A DNA stretch of 64,000 nucleotides from Paragordius varius (taxonomy: Eukaryota; Nematomorpha): positions 5,890,001-5,954,000 of the forward strand of contig OZ176055.1 of the NCBI GenBank assembly GCA_964247055.1. Direction: 5' to 3'. Within the stretch, counting starts at the first letter, position 1; each line of letters opens with the position of its first letter. Shown piece by piece: positions 1 to 20,990 of this stretch. The notes beneath the pieces are model-generated. The model saw nothing but the letters and a program-made list of their open reading frames with translations. It searched no databases and was not told the DNA's origin. The position numbers were made by a program, and so were the translations under genes.

Positions 1-215
1 CTTTTAAAATTTAAATATTTGAGATAAAACGTATATTTAAAAAGTTAATCATATTTTTCTTCCTTTTTAATTTAATATATTGTTTTGAATTGCAAAATTA
101 GGAATATAGATGTAAATTGGTAATATAAAAAATAAGATTTAAAAATATGGTTGTTGTTCAAAAAAAATATTAATCTTTAAATTTATAATTTTAGTTTTTA
201 CTGTAATATATATAC
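1..215. other. Intron sequence of the VAC14 homologue
   Basis: AT-rich sequence downstream of the donor at 215-214. No exon resembling the next part of VAC14 is visible in either frame, so the next exon is presumably beyond the left edge. Confidence 0.6.
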
Positions 216-2636
216 CTTTAGGGGCGGCCTTCAAACACGGTAAAATAGCGGTAAGTAGGATTGGAAAAAAAGGAAATATATCTTGGGGTGGTAAAAGCAT
301 GACAAACGCTTTAATCCAATTTAGTGCTATTTCCTGGACACTTTCGTCTGGCATAAACATAAAAAAAATTAAATTGAAAAAAATTTAAAAGGGTTAATTT
401 TCGAACCTTTATTTTTTTGATATTGAAAATTGTTAGATTAATATATTGACATAAAATTAAGAGAAAACGTGAAAACTAAAATATAATTTTTAAAAATCAT
501 ACTTTTTAAACCTTATGTAATTAATCTAGTTAAATAATAGATGAGTTAAACCAATTTACACGTCTATTTAATTTTTACCCAAAATTATGGGTTAATTACA
601 AAATCAAAGTCTTTTTTACGTGTCTCTATTATTTCTATTTTAACTATAAATAAAAATATGAAAAATATGCTTTATACTATTGGATTTGCAATGAATAATG
701 AGTATATTTATAAGGGTTGTCCCATCAATATGTTCGCTAATATAATCATCCGTGGGTTCCTGAGAATTTACATCCTCAAAATTTTGAGTTGTTTTGTCCG
801 CAAAAATGTCAACAATTTCTTTGAGTATATTATCGAGCAAGTTTTGACATCTAATTTAATTTTACAGTATATATCATTTAAGAAAAGAATATAAAATTTA
901 ATTATCATAATCTCATAATTTCTTTTTTATCCTACTGATAATAAAGTACTAATTTAAAATGTAAAAACTATTCAATGTTTTAAATTTTTATACCAAAATA
1001 GAATAAATGAGATAAATATACGCTTTTTTAACGGGTGGATTTTCATCATCGAGAATCAAAAGAAGTCCATCCAAAAATTTGGGTAAATTATATAATATAA
1101 TTTTGTTTCGTTCTTTCCCAGTGATATCATTGATAAGTGCTAACTATCGTTTTAAATGGAAAAAGTTTATGTCACTAACTGTTTATGATTTAAATATAAA
1201 AATTATCAATATATTCGTATAAACAAACGTAAATATATAAATCATTATAAATATTTTGGATTAATACAATCTTAATTAATGAATATGATTGAAAAAAATA
1301 ATGATTGGGAAAAATCAATTTTTCTCTCAATAAATTTAGCTTCATAACTGTAAACTAGTTTTTGAATTACCCATGATACGACAAAATTTCGACCAAACGA
1401 ATTTTTAGTATAAATCATATCCTTTAACATATCTATGAGGGCTTCGAAAAGAATGTTATTTGATTCCTGTATTATTTCTGATTGCGCTTTGGGTTTTGGC
1501 AAAATGCCAGTCAAGATTCTGTAATTTTCAATCACGATATCTTTCACAAGGCGATCTAGAGGCTCAGATCCGTTTCGGACATTTTGATCAATGTCACATG
1601 AGATCTATATAAGCATAAAATGGGAAAATCTAATTAATATTTTTATATATTTAAAAAAAAACTAATCAAAAAAAAATGCTGGCAAGAATGGTGATAATTC
1701 AAAATGGTGACTCAATGGTGCTTACCAAAAATTTTAAAGGGCCAAAAAAAATTTTTTGTGTTAAAGGACATAATACCGATAAAATTTTTATAACTGTTTG
1801 ACACATTTGCACATATTGATACGCCAAATAAGTACATCAAAAAAAATAATAAATAATTCAGGGCCATAAAAAACACCTTTAGGTCCGTATGCGGCCCGTG
1901 GTCCGCGTTTTGATTATTACTGTGAACTATTTAAAAAGGAAATCATATAAATAATACAGATTTATGATATAAATTTATTATATGAATTAATAATGTTGAA
2001 AAAACCAAATTATATTGACTAATCATTAAATTACTTTTCCAAGCCCCGAGAAAACTTCTTTAAATGTTTCGATGTCGGCAATCAGAGCAGAACGACAAAC
2101 TTTGACAATGTTAAATAGGGCTTCACAAGCAAAATACCGTACACCATTATCCGAGTCATATAGGCATGTTATGACTGGTTCAATTAAATTTGCTACATAA
2201 TTGCTAATATGCTAAAAATTAGGTTAAAAGCAAGGATTAAAAAATTTTATCTCATAAAATGAGTAAAATTATTCAAAATTGGTAATGAACCTTTTCCAGG
2301 CCAATAGCTGTGGCTGCAAGCCCAATACAACCACCCTTTCTTGAATTGACGTAATGAGATAAAATACAATCATTTCTCAAAACTTGAATTAACTTTTGAA
2401 TCGCTTTGAAATCATCGGTAATCACAAGATTTTTGACTAATCTATAATAACATTAACAATATCAAATTTATTTGAGTAATTTTATTTAAAAAAGGGTATC
2501 AATACTTTTGTATATCTAATGCGGCTGATTTTCTTTTTTCGTAAACTTTATCGTTTAGATTTTTTAGACAACTATTTGAAATTGGACACGGGATTTCTTC
2601 GATTGGATTTTGAACCTTTTCAGCTGTTGAGCTCAT
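216..2636 (-). CDS. VAC14: VAC14 homologue, N-terminal part (runs off left edge)
   Basis: VAC14 is a HEAT-repeat scaffold that holds the PIKfyve/Fab1 lipid kinase and the FIG4 phosphatase together on endosome and vacuole membranes, where PI(3,5)P2 is made. Seven exons can be joined in frame with GT-AG introns: 2636-2506, 2441-2291, 2211-2035, 1604-1371, 1143-1022, 850-678 and 347-216, giving about 373 residues. The start ATG at 2636 precedes a short unconserved leader, then LNDKVYEKRKSAALDIQKLV, the family's N-terminal block. Further matches to animal Vac14 are SRKGGCIGLAATAIGLEK, DSDNGVRYFACEALFNIVKV, NGSEPLDRLVKDIV, a VVSW block, LPKFLDGLLLILDD and LPPQDIFPFFPILLTAILPC. Introns are 64, 79, 430, 227, 171 and 330 nt. 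The last visible exon ends in codon phase 1 at 216, so the C-terminal half, including the region known to bind FIG4 and to self-associate, lies to the left of the window. The family call is firm; exact splice sites are read by eye from frame and homology. Confidence 0.9.
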
Positions 2637-3590
2637 GGGTTAATCTACAAAACGTTAAATAATATTTCATGCGTATTTATTAATTTATCAAAATTATCGG
2701 CATTCCATGCTTGAAGCCACTATTGGTACACATACGGGGTTTAATAATATAATGATCTAATACATATATATCTGTTAAAAAGATGCATCAATACTTTCAT
2801 GTTGCTATTCTTAAACGAGAAATTTAGAAAGTAATATGCAATTAATTCATATTGGAAAATTGCGTAATTGAGCGAATTTCTATGCTAAAATTTTGTGAGA
2901 AGTCTGAAAAAAATTAAAAAAATTTATCATGAATTATAACTCTAAATCATGTAAAAGTAAAGATATTTGTATGATAACTAAAGTAGTAGTGAGATGCATG
3001 GTTTTAACTTTAGCGACTTTGCTGCAGAAAGTTGGTTAAAACTTAATAATAAAAAGGGAATGCATTGAATGTGGTGTTGGGGAAGAATGTTGAATATAAG
3101 GCGGTCTGACAATAAAAATTAAACAGTACAGTAAGAATAAAATATTGAGAATAACTTAATGGATATAACATAAATTTTGGCTAATACATTTAAGGACGTT
3201 CGTATTTTAGAAGAAACTTTTGAATAAGTTAAAGATCTGAAAAAGAAGGGATAATGTTAAACTGGCGGAAATTGAAGATGCATCTTGGAGATGCATATGC
3301 GAATTAAAGGAAATAGCTTGAAAGAGATACATATAGAGGGAGCTAGTCATTTTAGTTTCCAAGGGGAAATCCACCTATGTAATAACCTACCTATATTAAA
3401 GATTAAATATTTATAATTAGTTTTTTATATCGCAATAATCTATCAGATATGTTCATAAAGATTAAAACACTGCATATTAACATAACTAAGATGATTTATC
3501 TTTAATTTTTTTGTAAGTTCGAACAATATAATTTAATATTTGGTGGAAAGGCGATGAGTGAACGGCTTTAACTTGAAATGGAAAAAACAT
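2637..3590. other. Intergenic, no gene seen
   Basis: Sequence upstream of the VAC14 start codon. It presumably holds the 5' untranslated region and promoter, but no TATA or initiator arrangement stands out against the AT-rich background. No open frame with family resemblance was found on either strand. Confidence 0.5.
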
Positions 3591-3634
3591 TACACCGCAT
3601 CCAAAATCAGGGTTATAAAAAATAACCTGATGAG

Positions 3635-3704
<70 letters not shown>

Positions 3705-3910
3705 GTGTTAGGAAAATGTAAATGCTTGTTTTGGCCCTTGCGGTTTTAAAAAAATTATTTTTTCTTTGGGGTAACTGCTTCATATTACTAGGCAAAATCA
3801 TTTTTGTGAATAAGATTTGGTGAAGCTAAATGCTTCATTCCAAAAACACTAAAATATATCATAAACTAATAAAATGCAAAAATTTGTTTTCAAAAATCAA
3901 AATACTTAAA
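3590..3910. repeat. Dispersed repeat, second family, copy 1
   Basis: This stretch shares ordered blocks with 7110-7720. The shared blocks include a ggctataaaaaat-like start followed by a GAAATATATATA tract, a block around TTAGGAAAATGTA, a block ending in GGGGTAACTGC or a variant of it, and AAATGCTTCATTCC, which recurs in inverted orientation near 7440. The order and the inverted recurrence suggest a short non-autonomous DNA element, but its ends are not defined and no transposase frame is present. The (AT)n tract lies inside it. Confidence 0.45.
3635..3699. repeat. (AT)n microsatellite
   Basis: About 65 bp of nearly uninterrupted AT dinucleotide with one AA interruption near its left end. 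It produces a spurious tyrosine/isoleucine-alternating frame on the minus strand that should not be read as a gene. Confidence 0.95.
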
Positions 3911-4734
3911 CGTGGGCTCCGAAAGTCCCAAATTTTCCTGCTCTTTAAAATAGGATAGTTTGTCTTAAAATAGACTCAGAAATGCCTAGATTGCCCGATA
4001 AAATCCTTAAATATTTGCTATCTTTGATAATAAAAAAATAGTTTTAAAAAATCCATACATTTTTCAAAAATCGAAATTATAGTAAAAGTTTTGTTGAAGA
4101 GTACTTCATATCATTTTGAGGATGATGGAAACGGAAAACACTGTAAGATAGTATGAAAACTCTATATAATTTAATATAGCTTAACATTTCTATCAATTCA
4201 AAATTTTAATTTGGGTTTGGTTGAAAATTTGGGTGAATTTTTGTTAAAAAGCATAATATATATTTGACATAAATTTGAAGAAGGAGGTGATGAAAATGTT
4301 TAGTAGCATTGCATTATATAAAAGTCTTTTTGCAATGTTTTAAGCATTTTACCATTTCCATCATGTCTCAAAACTACGCTCCAACAAAATTTGCTGAAAA
4401 TTAAATTTTGAAAGCACGCATTATAAATATTTTTGATATCAAACTTTACTATATATTTAAAATTTTTATCGTGCTTTGGCATTGATTTTATTATATGAAC
4501 ACTGGTTTATTTTAGAAGATCAAAACAATTAGTTTCGGCGCCAACATCAAGAAAATAAATTTTTGTGATTTTTTGGAATATGGCATTTTGTTTTCACCAA
4601 AAAAATTATATTTATTAAAATCGAATTTTTCCATTTTTTGATATGCAGCTCTTACCACAAAAGTATTGATAATTTTCTTAACATTTCGATGGGGTATCGT
4701 AATAGAATTAGAGAATATTTGAAATAATATTTTT

Positions 4735-4905
4735 GAAAAACTACTGAAAGAAACGTTCCCAATTTAAATTTATGTTTCTATCTTAATTAAAAATATATAA
4801 ATAGGCCGAATCCAAATAAAATTTAATTATGAAAAAAAAGTTCTACATAAAACTACTTCGACGCCATTTTTTCGAAAGATTTTTGCAGAATATCGTGTTA
4901 ATTTA
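4735..4905. repeat. Partial copy of dispersed inverted-end element
   Basis: Begins with an ACTACTGAAAGAAACG block followed by AATTTAAATTTATG and ends near an ACTACTTCGACGCCATTTTT block. The same block order recurs immediately downstream at about 4970-5110, so this is a tandem partial copy next to element A. Confidence 0.65.
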
Positions 4906-5492
4906 CCACTTCGATTCAAATGGGGGTATCTAAATACCCCAGACCAAATTAAAATTAATATTTTTAAAAAAACTACTGAAGGAAACGGTCCCAATTTAAA
5001 TTTATGCTTTTATCCTGATAAAAATTACATAAATATGTCAAAATATCTTCATAAAATTTTGTTTTGAAAAAAGTTTCATCTCAAACTACTTCGAGGCCAT
5101 TTTTATTTTACAAAATTTTTGAAAAATATCGTCTTCATTTAATTTTAACGGTAAAACTAAAGCTTATTTTTTATATAAATTACATCTAACATTGATAGAA
5201 ATAGAAAAAGCGGTTTATTTTGTATTATTTTTTAATTATACAATTTGACACATGTCACGTTGACGAAATTTTTACCTTTCGGTTTTAGCTTAAAATAAGT
5301 AATACCAAGTATTTTTAAAAAATTTTTAATATACTTCGGTTTATTAATGTTATATAAAGGCAAAATTTTGCCATGGTTTCAATTCCTTCCATACTTTTTA
5401 GTCTTTGATTTTAAGCAGGCCTGGGGTATCCAACCACCCCAATTTAAAGCGAAGGACTAAAATGAGTGTTTTGTACCTAAGTGTTAATTTTG
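4905..5492 (+). repeat. Short inverted-end element, copy A
   Basis: A non-coding element of about 590 bp with related, inverted ends: the left end carries TTCGATTCAAATGGGGGTAT and the right end, read on the other strand, carries TTAACACTTAGG followed by AGTCCTTCG and a GGGGT block. It contains the blocks ACTACTGAAGGAAACGG, TTTACCTTTCGGTTTTAGCT and TTTTGCCATGGTTTC. Copy B at 5768-6381 carries all of them in reverse order and on the opposite strand. It has no coding capacity, so it would be a MITE-like passenger that depends on an enzyme encoded elsewhere. The superfamily cannot be assigned from the ends alone. Confidence 0.7.
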
Positions 5493-5519
5493 AAGCTAAA
5501 ATTAAAACTAAAATTTTAT

Positions 5520-5768
5520 TTAAATCACATCTAACATTGATATAAACAGAAAAACTGGTCTATTATTAATTCTTGCTAATGCACACATGTCGTTGACTAA
5601 ATTTATACCTTTGGGTGTTCCCTTAAAATAATTAATATCTGGTATTTTTCAATGATTTTTATTTCTGTTCATTAATGTTATAAAAGTGCAATCTTTTGCC
5701 ATTGTTTCCATTCCTTCCATATTTTTTGAAGTAATTATTTTAAACATGCCTGGGCTATCCAACTACCT
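5520..5768 (+). repeat. Partial copy of the same element (A')
   Basis: Repeats the second half of copy A: ACATCTAACATTGATA, a GCACACATGTCGTTGACTAA block, TTTTGCCATTGTTTCCATTC and GCCTGGGCTATCCAAC appear in the same order and orientation. It fills the centre of the large inverted repeat between copies A and B. Confidence 0.65.
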
Positions 5769-6381
5769 TAACACTTGGATACAACACATTCATTTTAGTC
5801 CTTCGATTCCTATTGGGGTAGTTAAATACCCTAGGCCTGTTTAAAATTAAATTCTTTAAAAAATATGGAAGGAATCGAAACCATGGCAAAATTTTGCACT
5901 TATATAACATTACGGAAATATATAAAAAATATTATTCAAAAATACTTGATATTACTTATTTTAAGCTAAAACCGAAAGGTAAAAATTTAGTCAACGTGAC
6001 ATGTGTGCAATGGTAAAATTGAAAAATATATAAAATAAACCGCTTTTTCTATTTGTATCAATGTTAAATGTAATTTAAATTAAAAAACGCTTTAATTTTA
6101 CCCTTAAAATTAAATGAAGATGATATTATTCAAAATTTTGCAGAAAAAATGGCGACGAAGTAGTTTGACATGGAACTTTTTTTTCAAAACAAAATTTTAT
6201 TTAGATATTATTTATATAATTTTGATTAGGATAGAAGCATAAATTTAAATACCGTTTCCTTCAGTAGTTTTTTAAAAATCCTAACTCAAATTTAGTCTGG
6301 GGTATCTAGATACCCTAATTTGAATCGACATGTTAATAAATCGAAGGAGTGATATGAATGTGTTGCATCCAAGTGTTAAAT
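5768..6381 (-). repeat. Short inverted-end element, copy B (inverted relative to A)
   Basis: The best-delimited copy in the window, about 614 bp. Its left end starts TTAACACTTGGATACAACAC and its right end, read on the minus strand, starts TTAACACTTGGATGCAACAC, so the outermost 20 bases differ at one position. Both ends then run through an AGTCCTTCG or ACTCCTTCG block into GGGGTA and TACCC motifs. With copy A this forms an inverted repeat with arms of roughly 550 bp. No protein-coding frame with any recognisable domain is present. Confidence 0.75.
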
Positions 6382-6571
6382 CACTCGTAAGAATCAAAAG
6401 ACCATAATAATCCTGTTGCATTCTCCTATCAGAAGAAATATGTTTTATCAGGTTTTTTTGTGGACTATAGTTTATGAAAATTATTACGAATTTTCCTTCA
6501 ATTTTCCTAGGGAAGGCGTATGTTAACATTTTAACTCATAATTTTATTAGACCTCCAAATTTGTATGGTTA

Positions 6572-7056
6572 GTTAACACTTGAATACAAATTATCTCAAT
6601 AATCCTTCCATACAAAATTTGCAGTTGGCTATACCAGGCCTGCTTATTTATAGAGGTATTCATTGATCCGATTCCAGTTTGTGCAAATTTAACATTTATG
6701 CACTGGAATTCGAAAATATACTTATATAAAATATTCATTTTTAATGGATAAACCTGAAGGCAAAAATGATTACATGCTATGTGATTCTATATATTAATGT
6801 TAAATGTGAGTGTAAATGTGTACCTTTAATTTTAGTGTTAGAAAAAACACCATATTTTGGTAATAAAATGGTGTTAAAGGGGTTTGATTAAATGTATGCA
6901 CAATTAATTTTTATTATATTTAGCTTATTTATATTATGATAGAAACATATTTATAAATGGGAGAGCATTTTATGGTAGTTAAAATATATTTTAAGTTGGC
7001 CCAGAGTATCCAGTTACGCCAATTTGTATCGAAGTGTTAAGATAATACCAATACAA
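6572..7056. repeat. Divergent copy of the same element (D)
   Basis: Starts near GTTAACACTTGAATACAAAT and ends with CCAATTTGTATCGAAGTGTT. Between them are recognisable but diverged blocks: an AGGCCTG motif, ACCTGAAGGCAAAAATG, ACATGCTATGTG, TTAATGTTAAATGTGAG and TACCTTTAATTTTAGTG, in the same order as in copy B. This looks like an older insertion. Confidence 0.5.
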
Positions 7057-7109
7057 ATTATGTTATTTTAATTTACCCTAAATAAAAGTTAGAGGATAAT
7101 TATATGACA

Positions 7110-7720
7110 AACTGTGTCATAAACCGGGGATAAAAAATCCTGGATGAAATATATATATATTCTGATAGATAAATGTATTAGGATTCTATGGTCCTTATGG
7201 TTTTGGGGATTACAATTTATTTAACTCGCCCGAAATCGCGGCTATAAAAAATATTATAATGAAATATATATATTTTGATGGGAAAATGTAGGAGGATTAT
7301 TATAGTGCGTTTCGCTTCGGCTCTTACGAGTTTAAGAAAGTTACTAACACTTTGTGGTAAGTGCTCTATATCAGAAATTAAATTGTATAAAAATATTTTT
7401 TGGCTTTTTTTAGAAAGTTTGATATATTTTAGTTTTTGTGGAATGAAGCATTAATAACACAATGTGCGATATTTTGCCTTCTAATATGTAGCAATTACCA
7501 CAAAAGTGTAAAAATAACCCTTAAAACGCCGGTAAGGGCCAAAACCTCCATGATATTCCTGTTGCATTATAATACATCACAATATATATATTTCATCGAG
7601 ATATTTTTATTGTGGACATTATTAAATATATATTATAAAATATTTAAGCGAAATCATTCTATAAAATTCTATATTTTTGGGTTCCAAAAGTCTTTGGACC
7701 AAATGTTTGCCTAAAAAATA
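7110..7720. repeat. Dispersed repeat, second family, copy 2, with inverted arms
   Basis: Two forward sub-copies (about 7110-7220 and 7230-7370) share a GGNTATAAAAAAT-like start, a GAAATATATATAT tract and a TGGTAAGTGCTC or GGGGATTAC tail. A third sub-copy at about 7436-7610 lies inverted. It carries AATTACCACAAAAGTG, CGGTAAGGGCCAAAAC and ATATATATATTTCATCGAG, which match the copy at 3590-3910 on the opposite strand. The frame at 7436-7714 is a by-product of this repeat and has no family resemblance. Confidence 0.45.
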
Positions 7721-8520
7721 TATTTATTTTCAAAACCCAAAATGTGCTATACGAAAAAAAAAACGGATTCGATAATGTACATTTGTCATAGTTATGATTT
7801 GCAGCAAAAAATTCCAAAAAAAACGCGAATTTATTAAATTACATAATTTTATAGTCTGCTATTAGGTATCTTGCAACATTCTGGAAACAGTATAAAAAAT
7901 ATTATAAATTTTGCATATAAAATTGTTAACTTTTAAAATCTATCTATAGTTTAAAATAAAAATATTAGCGCAGTTTGAAGCCATTTATGAATGCGCCGAA
8001 TACCACAGCCCACAATTTGTATAACCCCATCAGCTTAATCCTACCATGTGAAAATGGTTTTTATAAAAAGGCATTATATGCATTTTTGTTTTATAATCTT
8101 CTCATTTGACCCATTTTCCCCCCTTTTAGTAAAATAAAAATATTTCATAAAAACAAAATTTTTACCCAATATTTAATTATTAACATTATTTATTTTATGG
8201 ACAAATAACTAAAATCAAATGTTTAATTATATAGCGCATGGTGTATAAACCTTTTTTAATATTTTAACATATATCAACAACTACTTATGATTCGTTAAAC
8301 AATGTAATATTGGATTGCTGCAGTATACTTGCTAATTAACCAGGTGCATAGAGTTAGTTAAAAAATAAAAATCAATGTTTCAGTAAAAATTAATACATAC
8401 ATGAATTACTCTCTACTCACAATTAATTTTATTCAATACTAATTTCAAGATTAAAATATGCCTATAGTTTTACAATTTAAATGTTTTTATAAAAAAATCC
8501 ACACATATACATTCAAATTC
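7721..8520. other. Intergenic, nothing recognised
   Basis: AT-rich sequence between the dispersed repeats and the end of the YME1 gene. No gene, RNA or clear repeat structure is seen. Confidence 0.5.
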
Positions 8521-8521
8521 A

Positions 8522-8527
8522 TTTATT
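8522..8527 (-). terminator. Poly(A) signal of the YME1 gene
   Basis: A canonical AATAAA hexamer on the minus strand about 65 nt downstream of the YME1 stop codon at 8591-8593. In such AT-rich DNA a chance match is possible, but the spacing is right for a 3' end. Confidence 0.5.
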
Positions 8528-8590
8528 TATTACAAAAAAAGTGAATCTTGAGCCAATGCAAGTTAAATAATTTGTTTGCGGCCTTGTACA

Positions 8591-19140
<10,550 letters not shown>

Positions 19141-20061
19141 CTATAAAATTATTTTGACATCAACTTGATTGGAAGATAGGTAGCATGCCGTATACATATG
19201 TTAAATGCCTAAAAATGTACTAGTTATGGTTATTATAAACCAAATAAGAACGTTTAATTTCGGAAATTGTATAAAAATATATTCATTGTACAATGCACCC
19301 GAGATTTTTACCTGTTTTTTTTATATAGCTTCATACTCATTATTTAATGTTGGCTATTTAATCTTTTTTGCATGAATTAGATAAATGGAAGATATAATAC
19401 TAAATAAATAAATTAATACTAAAATGCGATTGGGGTAACTGGCGACTCCAAATTTTAAACCTTAAAAATATATATGAGCGGGGTATTTAAATTTAGAAAT
19501 ATAAACAAAAAAAGAACATATAAAAATAAGATTGAGCTTAGACAAATATAATATATCAAACTGGTTTGACGTCAATTTTACATTCGGTAAAATTCTCAAT
19601 TTTTTAATAATCCACATTGATATCGGAAGGGAAAAGGTCAAATTTGCATATTTAAATTTAGCATATACACTCAATTTATGTCTAATTATATAAAATAAGT
19701 GATATCGAGAATTTGAGAGAATCTTTATTTTTATTTTGGTGTAATGTTATTATCTGTAAATTTTAAATTAATGACATCAACTACCCCAATATGAATCGAA
19801 CGACATGTAGATATGCATGGTGTTAAAGTTAATATGTTCATTTCAAACCATTTACAGATATGAAAAATAGTATAACAGACATGCATAAAAAAGATCTATG
19901 AAAGCTTATTTCTTTTAGGGTCATTTACATGCCCTTGTCGATATTTATTTAGCTGCTAAGGATGAAGAGGATTACAAATAAGGCTAGTTTAATATGATAA
20001 CGAGTGATATAAGAAAAATTATTTTGTGCTATCGTCAATATCAAACAAAAAATATCAGATG
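19141..20061. other. Spacer between YME1 and the satellite, no gene
   Basis: About 920 bp of AT-rich sequence that should hold the YME1 promoter and perhaps an unrecognised first exon with the start codon. A 70-codon frame on the minus strand at 19462-19674 is open but shows no mitochondrial presequence character or splice donor that I could trust. No repeat of the satellite type is seen before 20062. Confidence 0.5.
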
Positions 20062-20990
20062 AAAACTTATGGTTAATTGTTGGAAACATCAAAATGTTAA
20101 TGGTTAATATTATTTGATTGATGTGAAAATTATTTGATTGTTAAAAATATATGGTTGATTGTTGCAAACATTAAAATGTAATTGGGTAATATTATTTGAT
20201 TGTTGGGAATATTATTTAATTGTTGAAAATATATGGTTGATTGTTGTAAACATTAAAATGATGGATATTATTATTTGATTGTTGGAAATATTATTTGATT
20301 GTTGAAAATATATGTTTGATAATTGCAAACATTAAAATGTAATTGGGTAATATTATATTGTTGGGAATATTATTTGATTGTTGAAAATATATGATTGATT
20401 GTTGTAAACATTAAAATGTTAATGGGCATTATTATTTGTTGGGAATATTATTTGATTGTTGGAAATATATGGTTGATTGTTGGAAACATTAAAATGTTAT
20501 TGGGTAATATTATTTGATTGTAAGGAATTATATTTGATTGTTGAAAATATATGGTTGATTGTTGGACACATTAAAATATTATTGGGTAATATTATTTGAT
20601 TGTTGAAAATATATGAGTGAAACGATTAACATGTTAATGGGTAATATTATTTGATTGTTGGGAATATTATTTGATTGTTGTGTTATATGGTTTATAGTTG
20701 GAAACATTAAAATGTTATCGGGTAAAATTATTTGATTGTCAGGAATATTATTTGATTGTTGAAAAAATATGGTTGATTAGTGGAAACATTAAAAAGTTAT
20801 CGGGAAATATTATTTGATTGTTGAAAATATATGGTTGATTGTTGGAAACATTAAAAAGTTATCGGGTAATATTATTTGATTGTTGAAAATATATGGTTGA
20901 TTGTTGGAAACATTAAAATGTTATCGGGTAATATATTTGATTGTTAGGAATATTATTTGATTGTTGAAAATATATGGTTGATTGTTGCAA
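20062..20990 (+). repeat. Divergent left edge of the satellite
   Basis: Monomers here differ from each other by many substitutions and small deletions (for example GAGTGAAACG near 20615, GTTATATGG near 20682, ATCGGGTAA forms), while monomers further in are nearly identical. This is the usual edge effect where unequal exchange no longer homogenises the repeats. Confidence 0.8.

Noticed and set aside
3613-3801. Minus-strand 62-codon frame
   Set aside because: Its middle is the (AT)n microsatellite read as alternating Tyr and Ile.
19462-19674. 70-codon minus-strand frame as first exon of YME1
   Set aside because: It has an ATG and lies upstream, but it has no convincing donor in the right phase and no presequence-like run of basic and hydroxylated residues. 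The start of YME1 is left open.
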